In this document: positions 1-6,016 of the stretch, one piece after another
How positions within the stretch are numbered: the stretch's first letter is position 1
Layout of the letters: the number at the start of each line of letters is the position of its first letter
From: Prevotellaceae bacterium
Lineage (GTDB): Bacteria; Bacteroidota; Bacteroidia; Bacteroidales; UBA932
Direction: 5' to 3'
Assembly: GCA_031259645.1 (NCBI GenBank)
Contig: JAIRLC010000147.1
Coordinates: forward strand, 1-6,016
DNA length: 6,016 nucleotides
Program-made: the position numbers and the translations under genes
The notes under the pieces: generated by a model
The model's input: the letters and a program-made list of their open reading frames with translations, nothing else
Told to the model about the DNA's origin: nothing
Databases searched by the model: none

Positions 1-134
1 ACACTTTTCGAAGGTCTTTAAAATTGATTGAAAATGTACACGGTGCGTTATCTCTGAAACGATAATATACTGTTTACCCCAGTTCGGCGTAGCGTCCTCG
101 CTACGCCGCCAGCGGACATCCTCAAACACCCCCC
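1..134. other. Unassigned upstream intergenic DNA
   Basis: I see no gene here that I can support. The first 20 bases could encode the tail of an upstream + strand gene: frame 1 reads TLFEGL then TAA at 19-21, and frame 3 stays open to a TAA at 63-65. Both are too short to be significant. The only clear structure is the palindrome at 85-108, listed separately. The segment after it (109-134) is C-rich and ends in a run of C next to the A/T-rich heptamer repeat. Confidence 0.4.
85..108. repeat. Perfect 10-bp palindrome with 4-nt loop
   Basis: The arms CGGCGTAGCG (85-94) and CGCTACGCCG (99-108) are exact reverse complements around the loop TCCT. Eight of the ten pairs are G-C, so the hairpin should be very stable as RNA or as extruded DNA. 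No T-run follows it on either strand, so it is not a standard intrinsic terminator. It could be a REP-like intergenic palindrome, a transcript-end stabiliser for an upstream gene, or a protein site. The sequence alone does not decide. Confidence 0.7.
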
Positions 135-166
135 AATTCATAACTCATAATTCATAACTCATAATT
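135..166. repeat. Degenerate heptamer tandem repeat, left copy
   Basis: Two exact 14-bp tandem copies (AATTCATAACTCAT at 135-148 and 149-162) are followed by a further AATT. Each 14-mer is two 7-bp units differing at one base, AATTCAT and AACTCAT. Read on the minus strand the units are ATGAATT and ATGAGTT. Bases 136-157 are an exact 22-bp reverse complement of 1597-1618 at the gene 1/gene 2 junction. The repeat lies just upstream of the promoter box, where a -33 element would be expected. Confidence 0.8.
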
Positions 167-173
167 TTTTGCG

Positions 174-181
174 TATATTTG
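174..181 (+). promoter_or_regulatory. Bacteroidota-type promoter, -7 box
   Basis: TATATTTG exactly fits the TAnnTTTG -7 consensus used by the Bacteroidota primary sigma factor. No good TTTG-like -33 box is present about 20 bp upstream, where the heptamer repeat lies. If the box is used, transcription would start near 185-188 and leave a leader of only about 11-14 A-rich bases before the ATG at 199. This is the only exact match I noticed upstream of a gene in the window, which fits one promoter driving all four + strand genes. Confidence 0.6.
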
Positions 182-198
182 CATTAAAAATAAAAACC

Positions 199-1602
199 AT
201 GACAACCAGAAGAAATTTCCTGAAAACGGCGACGCTCGCTTCTGCCGGATTGGCTGTGGGACTTCGTGCGAATGCCGGTAACGCCGGCAATAATGCAAAT
301 GCAGGCGGCAAGGTAAATCTTGCCTGCATCGGCATCGGCAACCGTGGAGAACAAATCATAGACGATTTCGACAAAACCGGGCTGGCCAACGTGGTGGCCT
401 TGTGCGACGTTGATTTGGGCGCGGAACACACCAAAAAGATGTTGGCTAAATTTCCGAAAGCCAAACAATTCAAGGATTTCAGGCAGATGTTCGACAAAAT
501 GGGAAATGAAATCGAGGCGGTATGCATCGCGGTACCCGACCATGCGCATTTCCCCATCAGCATGCTGGCGATATCGTTAGGGAAACATGTGTATGTAGAG
601 AAGCCCATGGCGCGCACCTTTCTTGAAGCCGAACTGATGATGGATGCGGCGCGGAGGCATCCGAAAGTAGTTACGCAAGTGGGCAACCAAGGGCACTCGG
701 AAGCCAACTATTTCCAATTCAAAACATGGGTGGAAGCCGGCGTCATAAAAGATGTGACGGCAATCAGCGCACACATGAACAACGACCGGCGATGGCACAC
801 ATGGGACGTCAATATTTATAAGTTGCCGGACAGGGAGCCCATTCCCAAAACGCTGGACTGGGACACGTGGATGAGCGCCGTGCCCTACCATGAATACAAT
901 GCAAAATACCATAACGGCGACTGGCGCTGCTGGTACGACTTCGGGATGGGCGCGCTCGGCGACTGGGGCGCACATATCATGGACACCGCCCACGAATTTC
1001 TGCAACTGGGGCTGCCTTACGAAGTCCGTCCCACGCTGACGGGGCATAATGAGTACTTTTACCCGACTTCCTCTACCATCCTGTTCCGTTTCCCGGCAAG
1101 GGGCGACATGCCGCCCGTTGATTTGACGTGGTACGACGGCGTAAACAACCTGCCCCCAATTCCGGAAGGCTATGGAAAATCCGAGCTGGCCGAAGGCATT
1201 CCCGCATCGGGTCAAGGGGAAATAAAAGCCGCCTCAATCAATCCGGGTAAGATTATCTACAGCCGGGATTTGACTTTCAAAGGCGGCTCTCATGGCTCTA
1301 CGTTGTCCATCATTCTCGAAGAAAAGGCAAAGGACATGAAACTTCCGGAAGTGCCGAAAAGCCCGTCCAATCACTTTGCAAATTTCTTACGCGCCTGTAT
1401 GGGTGAAGAAAAAACCCGCTCGCCCTTTGAAATTCATGGCTCTTTGAGTCAGGTTTTCTCGCTCGGCGTGATTGCGCAACGGCTGAATACCACTTTATAC
1501 TTCGACGCCCGGACAAAACAAATAACCAACAACACCTTTGCCAATGCCATGTTGGCCGGGTTGCCCCCGCGTAAAGGTTGGGAACAATACTACGAATTAT
1601 GA
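199..1602 (+). CDS. Tat-exported Gfo/Idh/MocA family oxidoreductase
   Basis: A 467-residue NAD(P)-type sugar oxidoreductase, probably exported. The N-terminus carries a twin-arginine signal (TRRNFLK, R4-R5), a hydrophobic stretch, and a likely cleavage after A24-N25-A26. A short G/N/A-rich linker (about 27-38) follows. The Rossmann fold shows GIGNRG at 45-50 and acidic D70 after strand 2, suggesting NAD(H) preference. The family motif E134-K135-P136 is present, and D255-x3-H259 matches the catalytic D-x3-H of inositol dehydrogenase relatives. The C-terminus (PPRKGWEQYYEL) looks complete. Tat export implies the protein folds with its cofactor before crossing the membrane. A TTG 30 bases upstream in frame (169) is rejected as the start because it lies before the predicted transcription start and would bury the Tat motif. 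The substrate is unknown. The neighbouring DUF1080 gene suggests oxidation or reduction of sugars at C3 (inference). GH109-like glycosidase activity is an alternative that I cannot exclude. Confidence 0.9.
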   Translation: MTTRRNFLKTATLASAGLAVGLRANAGNAGNNANAGGKVNLACIGIGNRGEQIIDDFDKTGLANVVALCDVDLGAEHTKKMLAKFPKAKQFKDFRQMFDKMGNEIEAVCIAVPDHAHFPISMLAISLGKHVYVEKPMARTFLEAELMMDAARRHPKVVTQVGNQGHSEANYFQFKTWVEAGVIKDVTAISAHMNNDRRWHTWDVNIYKLPDREPIPKTLDWDTWMSAVPYHEYNAKYHNGDWRCWYDFGMGALGDWGAHIMDTAHEFLQLGLPYEVRPTLTGHNEYFYPTSSTILFRFPARGDMPPVDLTWYDGVNNLPPIPEGYGKSELAEGIPASGQGEIKAASINPGKIIYSRDLTFKGGSHGSTLSIILEEKAKDMKLPEVPKSPSNHFANFLRACMGEEKTRSPFEIHGSLSQVFSLGVIAQRLNTTLYFDARTKQITNNTFANAMLAGLPPRKGWEQYYEL

Positions 1603-1634
1603 ATTATGAGTTATGAATAACAATAAAATTATGA
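1594..1634 (+). repeat. Heptamer repeat spanning gene 1 stop and gene 2 starts
   Basis: Units of ATTATGA or GTTATGA run through the junction: two at 1596-1609, one at 1610-1616, and a separate ATTATGA at 1628-1634. Each unit contains the string ATGA, so it can provide a stop and a start together. Gene 1 ends on the TGA at 1600-1602. ATGs occur at 1599, 1606, 1613 and 1631, and the last two are in frame with gene 2. Bases 1597-1618 are an exact inverted copy of 136-157 upstream of gene 1. Confidence 0.75.
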
Positions 1635-2974
1635 AGAAGGGAACTGTATTACTGACCGCAATGCTGTTGCTGTGCGGCGGGTTGTTTGCACAGGAATGGA
1701 CGTCTTTGTTTAACGGAAAAAACCTGAAGGGTTGGAAAAGGCTTAACGGCACAGCAGAATATAAAGTGAAAGACGGCGTTATCATGGGAATTTCCAAAAT
1801 GAATACGCCCAACACGTTTCTGGTTACGGAAAAAAATTATGGCGACTTCATCCTTGAATTTGATTTTTATGTGGACGACGGACTTAATTCCGGCGTGCAA
1901 TTCCGCAGTCTGAGTTTTAAGGAATATAACAACGGAAGGGTGCACGGTTATCAATTCGAAATTGACCCTTCAGACAGGAAATGGTCGGGCGGCGTTTACG
2001 ACGAAGCGCGAAGAGGCTGGCTCTATCCCATGACCGTAAATCCCGAAAGTAAAAACGCTTTCAAAAACGGAGAGTGGAACAAGGCGCGAATTGAAGCCAT
2101 CGGAAACACGATTGCTACTTGGATTAACGGTATTCCGTGCACCAACCTTTGGGACGACATGACGCCGGAAGGATTTATTGCTCTGCAAGTACACGCTATC
2201 GGGGACAAGGAACTGGAAGGGAAAACGATAAAATGGAAAAACATACGCATCTGTACCGCGAACGTGGCACAATACCGCACCAAATCCAATGCGCCAGAAG
2301 TGAATGTCATCCCCAACACGATTTCGCCGGCCGAAGCCGCAGACGGATGGAAATTGTTGTGGGACGGAAAAACCACCAACGGTTGGAGAGGCGCAAAACG
2401 TAGCGACTTCCCGCCACAAGGCTGGCGTATAGACAATGGCATTTTGAAAGTGCTCAAAGGCGGTGGCGGCGAGTCCACGAACGGAGGAGATATTGTTACT
2501 GCCGGAAAATATAAAAATTTTATCCTCAAGGTGGATTTCAAAATAACGCAAGGCGCCAACAGCGGAATTAAATACTTTGTGGATACCGGCCTGAATAAAG
2601 GCGAGGGCTCTGCCATAGGTTGCGAGTTTCAAATTCTGGACGACGAACGGCACCCCGACGCTAAATTGGGCGTAAAAGGCAACAGGACAATAGGCTCTTT
2701 ATATGATTTGATACCGGCCATAACGTCCAAGCAATTCAACATAAATGAATTTAATACGGCGGTGATTATCGTTAGGAATAACCACGTGGAGCATTGGCTC
2801 AATGGGATAAAAGTGGTGGAATATGAACGGAACAGCCAAATGTGGAATGCGTTGGTTGCCTGCAGTAAATACAAAGACTGGCCTGATTTCGGTAATGCCG
2901 CGGAAGGCCATATCCTGTTGCAAGACCACGGGGACGAGGTTTGGTTTAAAAATATAAAGATTAAAGAACTATGA
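1631..2974 (+). CDS. Secreted double-domain DUF1080 protein (putative 3-keto-glycoside hydrolase)
   Basis: A 447-residue exported protein made of two tandem DUF1080 (PF06439, 3-keto-disaccharide hydrolase) domains with a concanavalin-like jelly-roll fold. A Sec signal peptide ([20 protein letters not shown]) precedes QEW. C15 follows L-L-L, so it does not fit a lipobox. Domain 1 is about 23-207 and domain 2 about 238-447, joined by a linker. Matching landmarks are [10 protein letters not shown] (26-35) with [10 protein letters not shown] (243-252), NSGVQF (86) with NSGIKYF (310), WING (164) with WLNG (389), and EGFIALQVH (180) with EGHILLQDH (425). The ATG at 1613 is in frame and adds six residues (MNNNKI). 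I prefer 1631 because it gives a compact Lys-Lys signal peptide. The stop overlaps the next start as ATGA. Family members cleave glycosides whose sugar has been oxidised at C3, so the upstream dehydrogenase is a plausible partner. The actual substrate is not visible. Confidence 0.88.
   Translation: MKKGTVLLTAMLLLCGGLFAQEWTSLFNGKNLKGWKRLNGTAEYKVKDGVIMGISKMNTPNTFLVTEKNYGDFILEFDFYVDDGLNSGVQFRSLSFKEYNNGRVHGYQFEIDPSDRKWSGGVYDEARRGWLYPMTVNPESKNAFKNGEWNKARIEAIGNTIATWINGIPCTNLWDDMTPEGFIALQVHAIGDKELEGKTIKWKNIRICTANVAQYRTKSNAPEVNVIPNTISPAEAADGWKLLWDGKTTNGWRGAKRSDFPPQGWRIDNGILKVLKGGGGESTNGGDIVTAGKYKNFILKVDFKITQGANSGIKYFVDTGLNKGEGSAIGCEFQILDDERHPDAKLGVKGNRTIGSLYDLIPAITSKQFNINEFNTAVIIVRNNHVEHWLNGIKVVEYERNSQMWNALVACSKYKDWPDFGNAAEGHILLQDHGDEVWFKNIKIKEL
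2971..2974 (+). promoter_or_regulatory. ATGA stop/start overlap (translational coupling site)
   Basis: The TGA stop of the DUF1080 gene (2972-2974) overlaps the ATG of the peptidase gene (2971-2973). Only the weak A/G-rich stretch AAAGAAC lies just upstream. Ribosomes finishing the first gene probably restart on the second, which would link the levels of the two envelope proteins. Confidence 0.75.
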
Positions 2975-5028
2975 GAAAATTATTTATAGGTATGATGACC
3001 CTTGCTGCCTCGCTCACGGCTTGCTCCGACCACGACGCCCGCCAAACAAAAAGGAATACGGTAACGGTGGCCGACGGCCTCCTGACGCCCGACATTTTAA
3101 ACAGTTTCGGCCGGGTAAGCGACCCGCAGGTGTCGCCCGACGGAAAAACGGTGCTCTACGGCGTAAGTTTCCCGGATATTAAGCAGAATAAATCGTACCG
3201 CGATTTGTTTTTGGTAAACATAGACGGAAGCGGCAACCGGCAAATCACCTACACTTCGGGGAACGAAGCAAACGCCCGGTGGATAAAGGGCGGTAGCAAA
3301 ATTGCCTGTCTTTCCGCCGGGAAACTTTTCGAGATAAACCCCGACGGTAGCGGCGTCACGGAAGTGGAAGGTTTCGGTGAAAGCATCAACGAATTTACGG
3401 TGTCGCCCGATGGAAAAAAAATACTGTTCACCAGCGATGTGAAAGCCGGGCAGCGGGTTACGGATATTTATCCCGACCTGCCGAAAGCCACCGGAAGAAT
3501 TGCCGATGACCTGATGTACCGGCACTGGGACGAGTGGGTAGAAAGCGTCCCGCATCCTTTTGTGGCCGATTACGACGGGAAAAAGTTGTCGAACGTTATT
3601 GACCTCCTCGAAGGCGAGCCGTATGAATGTCCGTCAAAGCCTTTCGGCGACATTTCGGAACTGGCTTGGAGCCCCGACAGCAAAGCCATTGCGTACACCT
3701 GCCGCAAAAAAACAGGCAAGGACTACACGCTTTCTACCAACTCCGATATTTACCTGTATCGCCTCGACGACAAGCGCACGGTAAACCTCACGGAAGAGAT
3801 GCAGGGTTATGACAGATGTCCGCAGTTTTCACCCGACGGCCAGTGGCTGGCATGGACCAGCATGGAACGCGACGGCTACGAAGCCGACTTGAACCGCCTG
3901 TTCATCATGAACCTCGAAACAGGAACGAAAACTTTTCTGACGCAACGCTTCGACTACAACATCGACGGCTTCACGTGGACGCCCGACAGCAAAGGCCTGT
4001 ATTTCTCTTCGTGTGTAAAGGCGCTCACACACCTTTATGCCATTAGCATTAACGGTCGACATATCCGGCAAATCACCGACGGCATTTTTGATGTGGGTAT
4101 TCCGGCGCTTGCGGGCGAACAACTGGTCACCACCCGCCATTCGATGATGGAGCCCGACGAAGTGATTGCCGTAAATCCGGCCACCGGCGCCATCACGCAA
4201 CTCACGTTTGAGAATAAACACATCCTCGACCAGTTGAAGGGAAGCCGCATGGAGCAACGCTGGATGACCACCACCGACAACAAGAAAATGCACACGTGGA
4301 TTGTGTATCCGCCCGATTTTGACGCCGGCAAAAAATACCCGGCCATCATGATGTGCCTCGGCGGGCCGCAAGGCACCATCAGTCAAGGGTGGTCATACCG
4401 TTGGAACTACCGCTTGATGGCGGCGCAGGGTTACATTGTAATTCTTCCGAACCGGCGCGGCACTACGTCTTTCGGACAGGCATGGACAGAGCAAATCAGC
4501 GGCGACTACACCGGGCAAAACATGAAAGATTACCTCACGGCCGTCGATGAAATGAAAAAAGAACCGTTTGTGGACGGCGCCCGCATTGCTTGCACAGGCG
4601 CAAGCTACGGCGGATATTCGGTGTTCTGGCTTGCCGGAAACCACAATAAACGTTTCAGGGCGTTCATTGCCCACGCCGGCGTGTTCAATTCGGAACACAT
4701 GTACATGACTACCGAAGAATTGTGGTTCCCGCATTGGGACAACGGCGGCGCGCCATGGGACAAACACAACAAAACAGCACAACGCACCTACAACGAATCG
4801 CCGCATAAATATGCCGACCGCTGGGATACGCCCATTTTAATTACACACGGCGAAAAAGATTATCGTATCCCCTACGACCAAGCTATGGCGGCATTCAGCG
4901 CCGCCCGCCTGCATGACGTGCCGGCCGAATTGTTAATATTTCCCGATGAAAACCACTGGGTGCTGAAGCCGCAAAACAGCATTTTGTGGCACCGTCTTTT
5001 CTATCGTTGGCTTGATAAATGGATGTAA
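2971..5028 (+). CDS. dpp5: Dipeptidyl-peptidase 5-like S9 serine peptidase, lipoprotein
   Basis: A 685-residue prolyl-oligopeptidase-family (S9) enzyme that should remove N-terminal dipeptides from peptides at the cell envelope. The N-terminal beta-propeller shows PD40-type blades with SPDG/SPDS/TPDS at 55, 145, 234, 287 and 337. The C-terminal alpha/beta-hydrolase (about 440-685) carries nucleophile S545 in GASYGG (543-548), D630 in GEKD and H662 in DENH. The order and spacing are normal for S9. From memory, the protein closely follows P. gingivalis DPP5 throughout, including [19 protein letters not shown] and ISGDY, with nearly equal length (about 684). That enzyme prefers Ala and hydrophobic residues at P1. 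The usual HGGP is LGGP here (463-466). Residues 15-18 (LTAC) form a lipobox, followed by S-D-H-D, which resembles the Bacteroidota surface-export signal. The start at 2971 overlaps the preceding stop by 4 bp, suggesting translational coupling. The dpp5 assignment rests on recalled similarity. Confidence 0.9.
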   Translation: MRKLFIGMMTLAASLTACSDHDARQTKRNTVTVADGLLTPDILNSFGRVSDPQVSPDGKTVLYGVSFPDIKQNKSYRDLFLVNIDGSGNRQITYTSGNEANARWIKGGSKIACLSAGKLFEINPDGSGVTEVEGFGESINEFTVSPDGKKILFTSDVKAGQRVTDIYPDLPKATGRIADDLMYRHWDEWVESVPHPFVADYDGKKLSNVIDLLEGEPYECPSKPFGDISELAWSPDSKAIAYTCRKKTGKDYTLSTNSDIYLYRLDDKRTVNLTEEMQGYDRCPQFSPDGQWLAWTSMERDGYEADLNRLFIMNLETGTKTFLTQRFDYNIDGFTWTPDSKGLYFSSCVKALTHLYAISINGRHIRQITDGIFDVGIPALAGEQLVTTRHSMMEPDEVIAVNPATGAITQLTFENKHILDQLKGSRMEQRWMTTTDNKKMHTWIVYPPDFDAGKKYPAIMMCLGGPQGTISQGWSYRWNYRLMAAQGYIVILPNRRGTTSFGQAWTEQISGDYTGQNMKDYLTAVDEMKKEPFVDGARIACTGASYGGYSVFWLAGNHNKRFRAFIAHAGVFNSEHMYMTTEELWFPHWDNGGAPWDKHNKTAQRTYNESPHKYADRWDTPILITHGEKDYRIPYDQAMAAFSAARLHDVPAELLIFPDENHWVLKPQNSILWHRLFYRWLDKWM

Positions 5029-5032
5029 TAAG

Positions 5033-5905
5033 ATGAAGATTACCGAGCTTTTTAAACACACACCGCGCACCTATTCGTTTGAATTTTTCCCGCCGAAAGA
5101 TGAGATTTCGGCTGTAGATTTCGGCATCAACGTAGGAACGCTATTAAAACTTGACCCCTCGTTTGTGACGGTGACTTACGGCGCCGGCGGCTCCACACAG
5201 GAACGCACGTTTGCGCTGGTGGATTACCTGAAAAATAAAATCGGGCTGAACACCATGGCACACTATACCTGCATCGCCGCTTCAAGAGAAAAAACGCTAC
5301 ACGACTTGCAAGCCCTGCAACAAATGGGCATGGAAAACCTGATGCTGCTGCGTGGCGACCCGCCTGCCGGCGAAACGGCATTTACGCCGCCCGCCGACGG
5401 TTTTAAGTATGCGTCGGAACTGATTGCTTTCGTGAAAGCGCAGGGTTTCGATTTCTGCATCGGCGGCGGCGCTTACCCCGAAAAACACCCCGACGCCGTA
5501 TCAATGGACGGCGACATCCGTCATCTGAAAGAAAAAGTGACGGCCGGCGCCGACTTCTTAATTACCCAACTATTTTTTGTCAATGAAATTTATTTTAAGT
5601 TCGTAACGCAATGCCAACAGGCCGGCATTACTTGCCGCATCATTCCGGGCATTATGCCTATTACTTCCTACAGCCAACTGATACGCTCCACCAAAATGAG
5701 CCGCGCCGCAGTGCCGCCTGAGCTGGAAGACAGCATAAAGACGCACGAAAATAATCCGAAGAAAATTTACCAAACCGGCATGGATTATGCTATTCAACAA
5801 TGCCGCGACCTGCTGCTGGTGGGCGCGCCGGGCCTGCATTTCTACACACTCAACAAATCCCGCGCCACCGTAGAAATCTTTGAAACATTGAGGCAGAATC
5901 TATAA
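5033..5905 (+). CDS. metF: Methylenetetrahydrofolate reductase (NAD(P)H), MetF
   Basis: A 290-residue cytoplasmic flavoprotein that reduces 5,10-methylene-THF to 5-methyl-THF, the methyl donor for methionine synthesis. The length is normal for the short bacterial MetF type without the eukaryotic regulatory domain. Family motifs are present in order: YSFEFFPPK (14-22), where E17 corresponds to the catalytic Glu28 of E. coli; VTYGAGGST; LLRGDPP with D109 corresponding to E. coli Asp120 near the flavin; ITQLFF with folate-binding Q179; and PGIMPI. The start is the ATG at 5033, four bases after the peptidase stop. A TTG at 5012 is in frame but overlaps the peptidase gene and would add residues not expected in the family. 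No cobalamin or SAM riboswitch fits in the 4-nt gap, so expression should depend on the operon promoter or on an internal promoter that I could not identify. The protein looks intact. Confidence 0.95.
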   Translation: MKITELFKHTPRTYSFEFFPPKDEISAVDFGINVGTLLKLDPSFVTVTYGAGGSTQERTFALVDYLKNKIGLNTMAHYTCIAASREKTLHDLQALQQMGMENLMLLRGDPPAGETAFTPPADGFKYASELIAFVKAQGFDFCIGGGAYPEKHPDAVSMDGDIRHLKEKVTAGADFLITQLFFVNEIYFKFVTQCQQAGITCRIIPGIMPITSYSQLIRSTKMSRAAVPPELEDSIKTHENNPKKIYQTGMDYAIQQCRDLLLVGAPGLHFYTLNKSRATVEIFETLRQNL

Positions 5906-6016
5906 ACTAAACCCGAATACAAAAAAGATATCTTCCTGATTGGGATTAAGGATTATCTGTCCAAAAACCGGCAAAGAAAAACTATCCGTAATTTTAATTT
6001 CTTTACTTGCTTTCAA
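5900..6016 (-). CDS. 3' end of an unidentified minus-strand gene (beta-barrel-like C-terminus)
   Basis: Reading the minus strand from the window edge gives 38 sense codons and a TAG at 5902-5900. The peptide runs LKASKEIKITDSFSLPVF, continues with GQIILNPNQEDIFF, and ends VFGFSL. It looks like real protein: alternating aromatic and hydrophobic residues in a final strand, preceded by a P-x-F-G-Q-x-x-x-N-P turn motif. I associate this pattern with C-termini of Bacteroidota envelope or beta-barrel proteins, but I cannot name the family. Its stop overlaps the metF TAA by 6 bp in a tail-to-tail arrangement. The start and most of the protein lie beyond base 6016. The + strand is also open over the same interval in the metF frame but has no ATG, and its product looks less protein-like. 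Confidence 0.55.
   Translation of the reverse strand: MKASKEIKITDSFSLPVFGQIILNPNQEDIFFVFGFSL

Noticed and set aside
3..65. Frame-3 open stretch at the left edge as the tail of an upstream gene
   Set aside because: Twenty open codons are expected by chance, and the peptide has no recognisable feature.
85..134. Palindrome as an intrinsic terminator
   Set aside because: No T-run follows the stem on either strand.
169..198. TTG start extending the oxidoreductase by 10 residues
   Set aside because: It overlaps the predicted -7 box, lies upstream of the expected transcription start, and would displace the Tat motif from the N-terminus.
577..1215. Long minus-strand open frame opposite the oxidoreductase
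   Set aside because: It is antisense to a well-supported gene, and its translation shows no recognisable domain. The same holds for the long minus-strand frames opposite the DUF1080, peptidase and metF genes.
2137..2403. + strand 88-codon frame within the DUF1080 gene
   Set aside because: It is out of frame inside a coding region with clear domain structure, and its peptide is low in hydrophobic residues with no family resemblance.
4931..4942. TTAATATTTC as a possible internal promoter -7 box for metF
   Set aside because: It does not fit TAnnTTTG in any register and lies inside the peptidase coding sequence close to its catalytic His.
5012..5032. TTG start extending MetF by 7 residues
   Set aside because: It lies inside the end of the peptidase gene. 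The ATG at 5033 gives the usual MetF N-terminus shortly before YSFEFFPPK.
5906..6016. + strand open frame after the metF stop (readthrough or a new gene)
   Set aside because: There is no ATG, GTG or TTG start, the peptide is Lys/Asn/Arg-rich, and the minus strand over the same bases gives a more protein-like sequence.
1..6016. CRISPR array, tRNA, rRNA, transposase, or defence or toxin genes
   Set aside because: No spaced repeats, cloverleaf-like sequence or relevant protein motifs were seen. The genes present are metabolic or envelope enzymes.

Overview
The window looks like chromosomal DNA from a Bacteroidales bacterium (phylum Bacteroidota). The evidence is a Bacteroidota-type -7 promoter box (TATATTTG), translation starts without Shine-Dalgarno sequences, a lipoprotein with an S-D-x-D export motif after its lipid-modified cysteine, tandem DUF1080 domains, and a dipeptidyl-peptidase 5 that closely resembles my recollection of the Porphyromonas gingivalis enzyme. 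I do not assign a genus.

Layout. Bases 1-198 are non-coding: unassigned sequence, a perfect 10-bp palindrome (85-108), a 7-bp-unit tandem repeat (135-166), and a promoter box (174-181). Four genes follow on the + strand, tightly packed: a Tat-exported Gfo/Idh/MocA oxidoreductase (199-1602); a secreted protein with two DUF1080 (3-keto-disaccharide hydrolase) domains (1631-2974); a DPP5-like S9 serine peptidase lipoprotein (2971-5028); and cytoplasmic methylenetetrahydrofolate reductase, metF (5033-5905). The junctions are 28 nt (or 10 nt from an alternative start), a 4-nt ATGA overlap, and 4 nt, so one transcript is likely. At the right edge, the 3' end of a minus-strand gene runs in from outside the window, and its stop codon overlaps the metF stop by 6 bp.

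How the genes fit together. The first two form a sensible pair. An exported NAD(P)-type oxidoreductase could interconvert sugar hydroxyl and keto groups, and the DUF1080 protein could cleave 3-keto-glycosides in the same compartment. DPP5 trims dipeptides from peptides at the cell envelope. MetF makes 5-methyl-THF for methionine synthesis. Why envelope sugar and peptide breakdown share an operon with a folate enzyme is not clear from the sequence.

The least ordinary signals are non-coding. A degenerate heptamer repeat occurs upstream of gene 1 and again, inverted, at the gene 1/gene 2 junction. There it supplies the stop codon of gene 1 and candidate start codons of gene 2. I see no CRISPR array, tRNA, rRNA, transposase or defence system. 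Most of the window is ordinary metabolic DNA.
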